64,000 nucleotides of DNA from CAZSDP01 sp964605665. GTDB lineage: Bacteria > Planctomycetota > UBA8108 > UBA1146. The position numbers and the translations under genes were made by a program. The notes under the pieces were generated by a model. The model made no database searches, was not told where the DNA came from, and saw only the letters and a program-made list of their open reading frames with translations. The DNA lies in NCBI GenBank assembly GCA_964605665.1, contig CAZSDP010000019.1, positions 1 to 64,000 on the forward strand, given 5' to 3'. Of the stretch, positions 10,401 to 18,823 are shown in pieces. The first letter of the stretch is position 1. Each line of letters begins with the position of its first letter.

Positions 10401-13011
10401 TGCCTCCCAGAGGATGTCGAATCTCCGCGCAAGGATAGACCCTCGATTGTCCCCAATTGGTGACTCGAGCATCGTCGTAGATCTGGAAGACCATCTCGCC
10501 AGTGCTGCCTTCGATCCGCAACACGATCCGATTTTCAAACGGCTGACTCGGGTCAGCAAGAGAGTCAAAGATCACTTGATCGCCACCGACAGAGTTCGGC
10601 TTGATCCAGAGATCGATCGACAACGGTTGATCAGGATCGAACTCACTGAGATTGACGGTGTACCCGCCTTCACTCAAGTCCTGCCCCTCAATTGTCTCAG
10701 GGAAGTGCTCGAGGATCGGGGAATTCCTCCCCTGCACGCTTTCCGTGGTCAATGGGAGCAATGCGCCTTGGTCGAGTGCCGGAGCTTCGAAGCGACGACG
10801 ATTCAGGGGAACAGGAGAGGTCGTCATCAGGTGCTGGTCTCGACCGGGAATCAATGTCGTCGACTGCACCCAACGTTCGACTCGAGGCGCATCTCGACGA
10901 AAGAGAAAACCGGTCCAATCATCTTGGTCGTCGAGTACCCACTCCAGGTCATCAGGTGGGGCAATTTCAACGACTTCTCGAAATCGATCAGCTGCGAGTT
11001 CAACGCCAGCAGCGTTTCGGATCAGACCCGAGGACTCAATCGTAAAAACATCCCCAGATGAGTAGCAAAATCCAGTGGTCGAGATCGTCAATCGAGGATG
11101 GTTTGGGTTGACAGCATTCAACAAAATCGCGGTGACGTCTTTATCTTCGATCAAGTTCAATGTGACCGCTTCGTCGACCAACTCCCGGAATCTCCCGAAG
11201 TCGGGAATCGGCAAGTTCCCAAGCAAGTGTTGGGTCAGTTGATTTGCCTCTGGTCGTGAAACGGAATTGAAGTTCTGAGTGAATCGATCAGTAGAAAGTC
11301 CTGTGAGTACCGCTTCGATCACCTTAGCTGGAGCAGTATTGATGTTGATCGGATGACGTAGCTGCGCTGAAACAAGCGCCTCGCGCTCCCCATACTCAAA
11401 ATCGAGGGCGTCCTTGAGAATCACTCCCCCTTGGATCACGCTACCTCTTCCGAGCCCACCCCTTCCTCCTGCGGTAGGAAAAGCACCAGCCGCAAGATGA
11501 AACTCGATCTTGCTCGGATCGCTGATCGAGCGAATCCGAACCAAAGTTCCAGGATTGAAGTGGTCATATCGAGCCAACCGAAATGAGGGAACTCCTAAGA
11601 GGGGATCTGTAGAAATTGCACCCTCTACCATCTGTTCTTCTGACCAAAGCGCATCCAAAGAGCTCGTGGTGGTCAGATAGGGGCGAATCCGTTCAAAATC
11701 AGTTGCGGTAAAGGTCTCCAGACCCGGTTGTTCATAGATCTCTAAGTAGGCGTTCGCTGCCGCTTCAAAGTACTGCTTGGAGTGTTTCCGTAGGTCTTCG
11801 ACCCGTTTCTTGATCTCCGTATTGAAAAAGCCTTTGAATGCATTTGCCGATACTTTGTTGAGCCCGCGTTGCTCAGCAATTTCGCCAATCTTGATCAATC
11901 CGGCTTTCCCGCGAAACTGTTCGACCAGTTCGATCGCTTCACGAGGAATTCCGACATCGAGCAGATTTTTGCGCGCCTCTTTGTACTCTTCCTCGTCGAC
12001 GGCTATCTCTGGGCGATCGAGCTTGTCGAGGAACTGTTGGACTCCAGCACGTAACAACACTTCTGGGGTCAACCCCCACTCTTCCATGTTGTCCAAATCG
12101 AGGCCGAGTATTGCAATCGTCTCAAGGAAGTAGGGAATCACCGACCAATCAGCGATCTCGCGAATCGACTGAGGAGTTCGGTAGGTGTCGATCTCACCTT
12201 CACCCAAGTCGTAGTAGCGGTGGAGAAAGACCTTGAGTCCCCTCAGATCAAAAACCGGCCACCCAATTTGGTGCTCCCAGGTGCCAGAAAAGTACTCCCC
12301 CCGAAACACTCCAGTGAGATGTGTATCGGTTTTCCCGCGATAGCTCATCGCTTCGACGGTAAAGAAGATGGGATTTAGGATGGCGACAACACCGTCGACT
12401 GTATCTGGATCATCATCTGCCGGAAATGCCGAGGTATCGTCGACCGGTAGCTCGGTGAGCTCTTGGTCGTAGGTGATGCGTTCTGAGAGATGACTGCCGG
12501 CGAGTAAATTACCGATCAGATTGGGCATTGCGGTGTTCAGATTGATCTTGCCCTGCTCATCCTCCACCGTCACATCAAGAGTCTGTAGCCGTGCACCCCT
12601 CATCTCATACTGCGTTTCGCTCTGCCGATCCTTCGCAAAGCCCGGGGCGCGATAGTCAGAGACTCGTTCTTCATCGAGCTGAAGAACGCTATCGAAAGAG
12701 ATTTGAATCTCTTCCCAGTCATCGTACTTGTCCTGGGGAACTCCCTCGTCATCAACTTGCTCTTGTTCACGAGTCGCGTGAGTTCCAAAGAGGCCTGCAA
12801 CGGTGTGATTCCGAGCACTGGTCGCAGCAAGGTGTGCTCGCTGCCGAGCGAGTACCTGTACCGATCCTCTTTCCTGTAATTTCATCGAAATGACGAAAGG
12901 GGTCCCGATAGCGACCAATGACGTCAAAACCAGAACCACCAGGATGAGCGCCATCCCATCTTCCTTAGAAGGAGGTCGACGGATTATTCGAGTTTTGGAG
13001 AACTCTGACAT
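7456..13011 (-). CDS. Giant GspK-like minor pseudopilin with LamG/concanavalin-like domains
   Basis: 1851 residues from the ATG at 13011 (AAAGGTGG four bases upstream); an ORF-extending start at 13113 lacks support. Residues about 18-41 form the N-terminal helix after a KEDG-MALILVVLVL leader, the GspK type lacking Glu +5. DEQGKINLNTA near residue 151 is the GspK helical-domain hallmark, and a second INTAPAKVIEAVL block recurs later. Around residues 785-920 a LamG-like domain is seen (LSIDLWIKPNS, MVFQIYDD, WYHVTAAWG), and LDGTIDEVRVTRTRAIGDWQ near 1360 is the typical end of another. GspK proteins are normally about 300-350 residues. The added size suggests a surface-exposed adhesive tip. Base and codon use look like the neighbours. 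Confidence 0.85.
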   Translation of the reverse strand: MSEFSKTRIIRRPPSKEDGMALILVVLVLTSLVAIGTPFVISMKLQERGSVQVLARQRAHLAATSARNHTVAGLFGTHATREQEQVDDEGVPQDKYDDWEEIQISFDSVLQLDEERVSDYRAPGFAKDRQSETQYEMRGARLQTLDVTVEDEQGKINLNTAMPNLIGNLLAGSHLSERITYDQELTELPVDDTSAFPADDDPDTVDGVVAILNPIFFTVEAMSYRGKTDTHLTGVFRGEYFSGTWEHQIGWPVFDLRGLKVFLHRYYDLGEGEIDTYRTPQSIREIADWSVIPYFLETIAILGLDLDNMEEWGLTPEVLLRAGVQQFLDKLDRPEIAVDEEEYKEARKNLLDVGIPREAIELVEQFRGKAGLIKIGEIAEQRGLNKVSANAFKGFFNTEIKKRVEDLRKHSKQYFEAAANAYLEIYEQPGLETFTATDFERIRPYLTTTSSLDALWSEEQMVEGAISTDPLLGVPSFRLARYDHFNPGTLVRIRSISDPSKIEFHLAAGAFPTAGGRGGLGRGSVIQGGVILKDALDFEYGEREALVSAQLRHPININTAPAKVIEAVLTGLSTDRFTQNFNSVSRPEANQLTQHLLGNLPIPDFGRFRELVDEAVTLNLIEDKDVTAILLNAVNPNHPRLTISTTGFCYSSGDVFTIESSGLIRNAAGVELAADRFREVVEIAPPDDLEWVLDDQDDWTGFLFRRDAPRVERWVQSTTLIPGRDQHLMTTSPVPLNRRRFEAPALDQGALLPLTTESVQGRNSPILEHFPETIEGQDLSEGGYTVNLSEFDPDQPLSIDLWIKPNSVGGDQVIFDSLADPSQPFENRIVLRIEGSTGEMVFQIYDDARVTNWGQSRVYPCAEIRHPLGGSWRADTWYHVTAAWGSAVPGDQILMIDQRPVGTHTYLSSLSAPLDIQQENVLTVRDVEFANRLPVTPSTLWVGGELVDYTRREGTRFTLGSFSRAGEPLSGRGRRGTERRSHPSGTTVRPAGYSIDILPADPALDVRNPIEVPPALRTVGRGGAELASALRLPKWTVGVLGFGAGVFELLPGEEPQPQTFSMIRWQQVGNQSAFLTSLQPADRQLIVHSAHDPLELGFPQSGYLQLRYWFLPEDAIQWAVREEFVRYDGYGPGSSPQQYVFTNLFRARFDTEPINTEDSELLGPGDRIVDVICVSIETNTADLESRYPLRGVVQITPAFGPVEWVYYRRIAEGKFFVADLRFPETVTPSPNRVAQYFRRYIGSSDFEFQEYDPENTGAEDPLWAWQAGTPLVPVVRLARPGPERGDRVIFSTTADPLNPRREPNPLRVRRVIDASQGVFVGFDRPPLGEYLAGELPRVKRFPTGELPSSSSGQLAIGRSVDSSGGGNLDGTIDEVRVTRTRAIGDWQAYFTQESGRASWEEQRVGSGEESVLLRSLQREFKRDDETGLGQELDHVRVVPIPRLDREGDAFYWSWPEEGLSFGDEEFLAQIGTELFYGEVEDPPGGGTAYLMQNLNRQTEATVDAVTGEVELFEPRRRAINRVFVAGGESLPDRHGVLAMTTSYGVELLYYEQVRDNNTLINVQRGFFGTVVSDIDVVIENGISNVPLRVVEVLDLDLHARSLGDTEAGFGSIESIVPLTMFGATRLGGPIEYSVPVVSSNGFSSRDGYLRVDDGNRDTPDEIIGFTRSGGNEFLLARDDRTGRPIFRQRFGTPVSQPVENTILTELMTRYHDRFEPDAESPDLMRYQRSVSIPAAHWDRVSWEVEEDRSGVGRAEVLVYVRYDGAGEWDTDVGESEQLIMLFRDPEGENALNRTADQLEFRIMQRFEPGAYGRDRSGQGWNDEWKRAPAIDRFTLHYRKDWRIIHREDLPF

Positions 13012-13130
13012 CGGTCCACCTTTCGAACAGGGTCCCTTACACCTACGCTCGCTCTTACTACGCTCACCGCGACTGGAAGATGGGGAATCACTGGCTTTGA
13101 AAGTCTCGGTCATCCCCCACTATCCTCGAC

Positions 13131-14552
13131 TCAACCGCGAATCGTCCCGGTAAGATCGACGATGATCCGGTGAATCCGTTTCATCCCACGGTCCAGATCG
13201 CCCTCGCCAGGCTCCCCAATTCCGGGAGAAACACGGTCGAAGTCACCCTCTTTGCTGGAATCCTCACCATTTTCTGACTCCAAGCGCTGTTCCTCGATAT
13301 AGCGTTGAAGGGCGCCCATCGGGTCGCCGATCAACTCATCTACCCCCGCTGATTCCTGCTCCGCGCTCTTGTTCGTTGAACTCCCGCTGAGGGCTTCAAA
13401 GGCTCCCGGAGCAGCTACGGCGGTGCCCCCTCCCGACTCGTCCTCGAGATCGACGTCCTCTCCCAATTCACCGATCCTCACCACAACGGGATTCGCATGA
13501 TGAATCGGGTCCAAGCTTCCCCTCGAATCAAATCGGATCAACTGGGAATCACCGAGGAATTTAACCCCCCCAGGAAGCTCATAGAATCGCGGCTCGAGTG
13601 CGACACGAACCTTCACTTCGTCGATCTCACCAAAGAAGAATCGCGAGGGATGGGAAATCAGCAACTCGTCTCGAGTCGGAGGAACCTCGGTCGGCATCGG
13701 CGGCCAATCGTCTTCAGCGATATATTCAAAGCCAACGGGAGCCCAGCCTCGAGCGATACCGTCCACCTCCAGAAGTAACTCGATGCCGTCAAAGCTCGCT
13801 CGAATGTGCGTCCAACGCCAACCGAGAACAGCCTGACTCGCAGTGGCGGCAAAATAGGTACGAGACGAATTCAAGTCATCAGCGTCACCGATCACCGCGT
13901 AAAGAGCCCCATCCCCGAGCAATCCAAACTCATAGGATCCAGGTCTCGAGATCACTGCGTACTCTTCACTGCGCCTTGGATCGGACCATGCTCCGCTTCG
14001 ATCACTACCCTCCCCGGACTCCAATTCTCTCGGCCAAAAGAGCACCCACGCTTCCAAACTAAAACCGCGGCTAGAGTCGTACCTCGGTCGATTCGGGGCG
14101 ACGAGGTGGGCTCCATCATCGAGGAAAGCCAATCCGCTGCCGATGCGGCCCGTTCCCACCTCGATTTCACCTTGGATCTCTGCCGGTTCTCCAAATGCGC
14201 CGATCACTTCGAATCCGGGATCGACTGGAGAGCCACTTTCGAATTCCTCGAGATCCTCGAAACTCCAAGCGGCGACGAGTTCAAAACCAAAGGCAGAGAC
14301 TTGGCTGGCTTCTTCATTGACGTAGACCCGGCTGGGTAGCCCACTCGACACGGAGAAGTTACGAGCGGCGCGCAGGATTGAAGAGACTTGCGACGCTGCG
14401 GTGGGAAGAACGTTTTGGGTTGCGACTGTTTGATAGACACCGATCGACAAGCCACCCACCATCGCGAGTATTGCGAGTACAACGACCAGTTCCATCAGTG
14501 TGAAACCGTGCAATCGAGGTCGATCAGTCATCGATGCGGAGTACTCCCCCAT
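13131..14552 (-). CDS. GspH-like pseudopilin fused to a LamG-like domain
   Basis: 473 residues from the ATG at 14552 (AGGGTG 6 bases upstream); GTG 14561 and ATG 14531 are alternatives. Leader ends HG, then FTLMELVVVLAILAMVGG with Glu +5, the class III prepilin signal, followed by a GspH-type region with ILRAARNFSVSSGLPSRVYV. An inserted domain of about 240 residues begins with AWSFED...GSGLAFLDDGAHLVAP, has SLEAWVLFWPRE and ends FFFGEIDEVKVR: this is the LamG/concanavalin A-like pattern. After it the pseudopilin-like strand resumes (LPGGVKFLGDSQLIRFDSRG), so the lectin-like unit appears to be inserted within the GspH fold. The C terminus is acidic and low complexity. Part of the pseudopilin operon. 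Confidence 0.82.
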   Translation of the reverse strand: MGEYSASMTDRPRLHGFTLMELVVVLAILAMVGGLSIGVYQTVATQNVLPTAASQVSSILRAARNFSVSSGLPSRVYVNEEASQVSAFGFELVAAWSFEDLEEFESGSPVDPGFEVIGAFGEPAEIQGEIEVGTGRIGSGLAFLDDGAHLVAPNRPRYDSSRGFSLEAWVLFWPRELESGEGSDRSGAWSDPRRSEEYAVISRPGSYEFGLLGDGALYAVIGDADDLNSSRTYFAATASQAVLGWRWTHIRASFDGIELLLEVDGIARGWAPVGFEYIAEDDWPPMPTEVPPTRDELLISHPSRFFFGEIDEVKVRVALEPRFYELPGGVKFLGDSQLIRFDSRGSLDPIHHANPVVVRIGELGEDVDLEDESGGGTAVAAPGAFEALSGSSTNKSAEQESAGVDELIGDPMGALQRYIEEQRLESENGEDSSKEGDFDRVSPGIGEPGEGDLDRGMKRIHRIIVDLTGTIRG

Positions 14553-14579
14553 ATCGATCACCCTAATGCCCGATCGGAT

Positions 14580-15260
14580 CTACCACGCAACAAGATCATC
14601 GCCGGCCCCATTTTCGTTCTCCCCATTTGGCCCGAGAGACCAGAGCTGGTAGGTCGTCGGCGAGAAGAAAGTACCGGTGACCTCCGACAATCCTGCAGTT
14701 GCAGTCCCTCGCTCCTCACCCTCGGCTTCGGTAATCGAGAATGTCCGGCCATAGTCGTTGTTGTGGATATAGACCAGTGGGGATCCGAAATCATCCACGT
14801 ACTCACGCAGTTGGTTGTCGCCGAAGTACCAATCGATCTTCGACTTGACCTCTTCCGAATTGATCGAGTCTTCATCAAGGTTTGCCAGATAGTCCTCTTT
14901 CCATTCGATAAAGGGACCACCGTGCTTTTGCGTACTCAAGTGCAGAACGAGGCTCTCAATTCCTGAATCGAGCCGATTTCCGGCGACCTCATAGGTGTCT
15001 TCGATCGAGCTCGGTGGATAGAAGCCAACTGTTGGCGATCCGGCAAAGTTCTCGAGGCCGATCGTCATCGCTTGGATGCGCGACGTCGTTGCGCTCTTCG
15101 CTGAATTCACTCGGGCTCTCCGTAACATCGGCGTCGAAATTGCGGCCAACGCTCCGATGATCGCGATGACGACGAGCAGCTCCACCAGGGTGAATCCAAG
15201 TCGACGTCGCTGAGAGTTTTGACCACTCACCTGTTCCACAATGCGATCCTCTCCTGCCAT
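14580..15260 (-). CDS. gspG: Major pseudopilin GspG-like
   Basis: 226 residues. The leader ends RRRLG, followed by FTLVELLVVIAIIGALAAIS, a textbook class III prepilin signal. The rest has GspG traits: the helix ending in ...SKIQAM-type heptads, and the C-terminal block FGSPLVYIHNNDYGRTF...YQLWSLGPNGENENGAGDD, matching the GspG calcium site (LGADG/DGxxGGxGxxxDI-like) consensus of T2SSG. Longer than usual GspG (about 140 residues) by a loop with acidic residues. ATG 15260 has little Shine-Dalgarno; an in-frame GTG at 15239 has AGGAGAGG 8 bases upstream and could be the true start. It is the first pseudopilin of the run. Confidence 0.88.
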   Translation of the reverse strand: MAGEDRIVEQVSGQNSQRRRLGFTLVELLVVIAIIGALAAISTPMLRRARVNSAKSATTSRIQAMTIGLENFAGSPTVGFYPPSSIEDTYEVAGNRLDSGIESLVLHLSTQKHGGPFIEWKEDYLANLDEDSINSEEVKSKIDWYFGDNQLREYVDDFGSPLVYIHNNDYGRTFSITEAEGEERGTATAGLSEVTGTFFSPTTYQLWSLGPNGENENGAGDDLVAW

Positions 15261-15262
15261 CC

Positions 15263-17638
15263 CTAGCGTCGCTCCGGGCCGCGTTCTGTCTTCGGCCGAG
15301 TTCTGAAAATCTCGAACTCCAGCACATCAAATCGGTAGGACTGATCCAACACGGCTTGACCACTCACACCCACCGTGATCTCTCCTCGTCGACGGACTTG
15401 AGGAGCTTCAATCCCACGCATCACCAACTTGCCATCAAGGTACACGGAGATCGAAGGATCTGGATCTTCTGGACGAGGCATCCGGATCTCGAGCCAATGA
15501 GGCTCACCATCTTCCGGCCATCGAGTTGGATTGAGGGTCAACCCAGAAACTCCCTCGCTCCCAGTATCGCTTCGAATCACGATCGGATCCTCGGAGTTAT
15601 TGATCGCTGCGCAGAGCATTCCGTCTAAGTCGCGGAAAACAACGATCCCCTCCTCTTCTCCACTCCCAACACGGCGGGAGAGTCGCAGACCAATTCGAGC
15701 CCGGGTTCCTGGCGAGATCTTCAATTGGGCTCGTACTCTGGCCAAAGTACTGCCATCGACAGTCCGCGTCAGTCGAGTCAAACCCTCAGATTGAAACTTC
15801 TGGGTTCCATTGAATTGAACCGCTCCATCACGAATTCCAAGTCGGATGCCAAACGTTTCACTCTTCTCCCACTTGTTGAGGATTTGAGGTCCATCTGGCC
15901 GATCGAACGAATCGGTCCACACCTCTTCACCTTCGGCCCGGTCAATCTGTTCCAACGCCGCGGTTGCATACTGCCGGGCAGGAATCGGTTCTCCTTCAGC
16001 TTCTGCTGGAGTTAATCGAAGCGTCGCAGAAAAGTGGCGCCTCGCCGCTGTTAGGTTTCCTTCTCGATACTCAAGACAGCCTAAGGCATTATTGAGATCT
16101 ACATTTTCCAATCCCTCGAGCGCAGCTGCCTCAAGACACGCTCGCGCAGTTCTAAGATCTCCACCCTCTTCCAGATGAGAGAGACCCAGTCTCAATAAAA
16201 CCTCGGGAAGGTCTCGTCCGGCAGCCACTGCATAGCCAAGCCAACGACGAGCCTCCGCAACCGCCCCAGTCGCGAGAGCACGGTCTCCTCGTAACAAGGA
16301 GAGCTCTGCAAAGGCTGCGGGGTTGTTACTGAATCTCTCTAAAGCTCTTTCAATCTCACGATCAAGAGGAAAGTCCTCAGAGAATCGGCTCCGTCCCTGA
16401 AGTGAAACAACCCAAGACTGCCATGTTGAATTTGGGAGGTTGACCCCTTCCTCAAGGAGAAGGGCCGCAACTTCCGATTCCCCCGTATTCTCCATGACGT
16501 AAGCCTCGACTACTTTGACCAGGTCTTCAACGCTGCTCGCGCTTCGGGCATTGCCGATCAGCTCTAATGCCAAGGAAGCATTCCCTTCGCGAGCAAAATT
16601 CAGTGCGTAGGTAACGGCTGCCTCGGCACCCACCTCACCCAACTCAAAAGCGCGCTGGAAGTCAGCGCGTGCGCCGACTGGATCACCTCGTAACATGTCT
16701 AGGGAGCCACGATAAAGGTACGCCTTCCCACTCTCAGGATCAGCCGCGAGAATCTGCGAGAGCACCTCATCCAACAACTCGCCAGCTTCATCAATTCCTG
16801 CTGCAACGTCCTCCAGCAACCAGCGTGCGCGTAAACGCCAAAGAACGAGTGAGTTGGTCCCACCACGCGCTTCGAGCCATCGATCGACCAATCGACGTGC
16901 TTCTTCTTCACGTCCCACTTCCGCCAACAGACTCACGTAGAGATCTTGACCGGTTTCCACGTAGGGATCCCCAGGACCCAATGATCCCAACGGTTCAAGA
17001 AGTAGAAGGCCTGCATACTCCCCCGTCTTATCACCGAGACTGACGAGCAAGTTCGCCGCGTGGATTCTCCATTCCGGCCGCCCCAGAGCTTCTACGGCAC
17101 GAAGACTTGCTGCGAGCTCTCGATCCAACTGCGTTATCGATCGCTCCGCTTCGCTTCGAGACCGATAGAGGTCGAGCAGGAGGTCATATGTTTCTCCGAA
17201 GTTGGGATTGAGCCTCGTAGATTCTTCGAGATGCAGAATCCCCTCTGGAGTCAATCCAACGTCGAGGCACCACTGAGCCAAAGACTTCTGATCCTCGATA
17301 CTATCTCGATCGAAGTAGCTCTTGCGCCGCAAGGCATAGACGTCCGCAGGCGGGTTCTTTCGCAATGGCTCGCCACGAATCTCGGAACGCGCGAATCGAG
17401 ATTGAATACCAGATTTCTCTCGGAACACGATCGCGTCGATTCTGTCCTCTAAAATGGTCCCTTCGAGCTTTCGGCCATTCAGAAGTTCGATCACGTCATA
17501 TTCTCGTATCTGTAATGCCGGATCATCGTTTGGCACAACGGTCTGCGCCAAACCCACGGAACCCATCGACAGCAATACGACGAAGACAACACTTCGGGTA
17601 AGACTCCAAATTTGCTGGGCTTTTAATCCTCGCATCAT
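15263..17638 (-). CDS. Secreted TPR protein with C-terminal concanavalin-like domain
   Basis: 791 residues with a signal peptide (SVVFVVLLSMGSVGLAQ). The N-terminal part (IELLNGRKLEGTILEDRIDAIVFREKSGI, residues about 48-80) is an SM-like beta module that recurs in the 51030 protein. Most of the body is TPR-like helices (LAQWCLDVGLTPEGILHLEESTRLNP..., AYLYRGSLDMLRGDPVGARADFQRAFEL). Residues about 575-785 form a beta-sandwich of the concanavalin/DUF1080 sort (WTDSFDRPDGPQILNKWEKS, HWLEIRMPR, SVYLDGKLVMRG). The start ATG overlaps the previous stop (ATGATG/TGA), with a GGGGGGAGA ribosome site. Probably periplasmic or outer-surface part of the pseudopilus apparatus, possibly analogous to a pilotin or assembly partner; that role is inference. 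Confidence 0.75.
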   Translation of the reverse strand: MMRGLKAQQIWSLTRSVVFVVLLSMGSVGLAQTVVPNDDPALQIREYDVIELLNGRKLEGTILEDRIDAIVFREKSGIQSRFARSEIRGEPLRKNPPADVYALRRKSYFDRDSIEDQKSLAQWCLDVGLTPEGILHLEESTRLNPNFGETYDLLLDLYRSRSEAERSITQLDRELAASLRAVEALGRPEWRIHAANLLVSLGDKTGEYAGLLLLEPLGSLGPGDPYVETGQDLYVSLLAEVGREEEARRLVDRWLEARGGTNSLVLWRLRARWLLEDVAAGIDEAGELLDEVLSQILAADPESGKAYLYRGSLDMLRGDPVGARADFQRAFELGEVGAEAAVTYALNFAREGNASLALELIGNARSASSVEDLVKVVEAYVMENTGESEVAALLLEEGVNLPNSTWQSWVVSLQGRSRFSEDFPLDREIERALERFSNNPAAFAELSLLRGDRALATGAVAEARRWLGYAVAAGRDLPEVLLRLGLSHLEEGGDLRTARACLEAAALEGLENVDLNNALGCLEYREGNLTAARRHFSATLRLTPAEAEGEPIPARQYATAALEQIDRAEGEEVWTDSFDRPDGPQILNKWEKSETFGIRLGIRDGAVQFNGTQKFQSEGLTRLTRTVDGSTLARVRAQLKISPGTRARIGLRLSRRVGSGEEEGIVVFRDLDGMLCAAINNSEDPIVIRSDTGSEGVSGLTLNPTRWPEDGEPHWLEIRMPRPEDPDPSISVYLDGKLVMRGIEAPQVRRRGEITVGVSGQAVLDQSYRFDVLEFEIFRTRPKTERGPERR

Positions 17639-18009
17639 TCTCCCCCCCCTTCTGAGTTCTCGGGAGGTGACTCTTCAAGGCTGGGCCACGCTCTCGGGGT
17701 CCGAGCCACCGGCCCAGGCAGAGGAATACGACGTCTGAGTGGTTCGTAAGGCGGAGAAACCAACGGGTCCGGTCTAGCGAGTCTCCACTCCGACATCGTC
17801 TCGAAAGGATCACGCTTGAAACGAGGTTCCTCTTCATACCAATCGATGGACACATCTCCCCCGACCAGACCGGTCGGAGCAGGTGCCGGCTCACTCAAAG
17901 TCGGAAGGTCGACCCCGGTACCCAGAAATGTGGCGGAGGCGTGCATCAAGCTGCCAATCAGTACGATGAGACTCAAGGCGAACACAATTCGCTCGCGGTT
18001 CCAGCCCAT
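17635..18009 (-). CDS. Small inner-membrane protein, possible GspC/PilP-like
   Basis: 124 residues with one N-terminal transmembrane helix (IVFALSLIVLIGSLMHASATFL) and a Pro-rich, acidic periplasmic tail without a recognisable fold. It lies between the GspM-like and TPR genes, one base after the former and overlapping the latter by four, so it is certainly in the same operon. In type II systems a GspC-like or PilP-like protein of similar architecture couples the inner-membrane platform to the secretin, but no HR-type domain can be recognised here, so this is a positional guess only. Confidence 0.55.
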   Translation of the reverse strand: MGWNRERIVFALSLIVLIGSLMHASATFLGTGVDLPTLSEPAPAPTGLVGGDVSIDWYEEEPRFKRDPFETMSEWRLARPDPLVSPPYEPLRRRIPLPGPVARTPRAWPSLEESPPENSEGGGE

Positions 18010-18010
18010 A

Positions 18011-18823
18011 TCAAAAGCCTCCTCGACGATTGCGACGAGATGAGCTACGCGTTGTCTTCGCTTCTTCTCGCGGTTCCTCTAAATCAATCCCAACCACGGT
18101 CAGTTCCACTGAAAGCTCTTCCTCATTTCCCTCTACAGGGGTCATCTCACCAACCTCTATCGAGAGAAAGTCACGGTCTTTTTGAAATGACCGGGTGAAT
18201 GCCAGCAATTCGGAAAACTTGCAGATCACTTCGACGCGAATTGGATATCGAGCCAGCACAAGTTCGGAGTCATCGATCACCAATTCCTGTTTTCTAACAC
18301 CAGGTACGATCTTGGAGATCTTGGAAAACTGTGCGTCATTTGCTGCAAACAAGAACCTCCGCAAGACCTCCAAGATCGCATACCGATCTCGCCACTCTTC
18401 TGAGCTGAGGTTTCCACTGAGATCAAAGTCCAGATCATTTTGATCGGGGTAAGTAAGAAAACGATCGTCTGCAACATCCTTGAAGGTCGCCCAAATCCCC
18501 GACAATCTGCGAGCGAAGTCGATGCTCAGGACATCCTCCGCAGGAGCCTTCACCTCTGCATTACCGTGTAATGACACTTTCAGTAGGAAATCGTCGCCCC
18601 TTTGCGCGTAGACGACGGCATTTTGCTTTTCTTGAAGATGCTGTCCATCACGGCTATTCAACTCTTGCTCTATTGCGACCAAGTCATTTCGCGCGCTCGA
18701 GGTTGAGCGAACTCCATCGGACCGATAACCCATCGCAAGGTTCATCAGCACCAAGAAGACAGCGGCGCCTCCAGCAACTCGAACGATGAATGGGCGGTGT
18801 TCTTGCCAATACGCCTGAAGCAT
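18011..18823 (-). CDS. GspM/PilO-like inner-membrane protein
   Basis: 270 residues; the ATG at 18823 shares one base with the stop of the PilM-PilN gene (TGATG), indicating coupling. One N-terminal transmembrane helix (VRVAGGAAVFLVLMNLAMGY), then an alpha-helical segment and a C-terminal ferredoxin-like region (VLARYPIRVEVICKFSELLAFTRSFQKDRDFLSIEVGEMTPV) as seen in PilO and GspM. The C terminus is Arg/Ser rich. The family forms the inner-membrane alignment complex with PilN/GspL. Fold assignment rests on architecture and position rather than on sequence identity. Confidence 0.65.
   Translation of the reverse strand: MLQAYWQEHRPFIVRVAGGAAVFLVLMNLAMGYRSDGVRSTSSARNDLVAIEQELNSRDGQHLQEKQNAVVYAQRGDDFLLKVSLHGNAEVKAPAEDVLSIDFARRLSGIWATFKDVADDRFLTYPDQNDLDFDLSGNLSSEEWRDRYAILEVLRRFLFAANDAQFSKISKIVPGVRKQELVIDDSELVLARYPIRVEVICKFSELLAFTRSFQKDRDFLSIEVGEMTPVEGNEEELSVELTVVGIDLEEPREEAKTTRSSSRRNRRGGF

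Noticed and set aside
7804..11061. Several plus-strand ORFs of 60-270 residues inside the giant GspK-like gene
   Set aside because: All are antisense shadows; the minus-strand frame is continuous with pseudopilin and LamG motifs.
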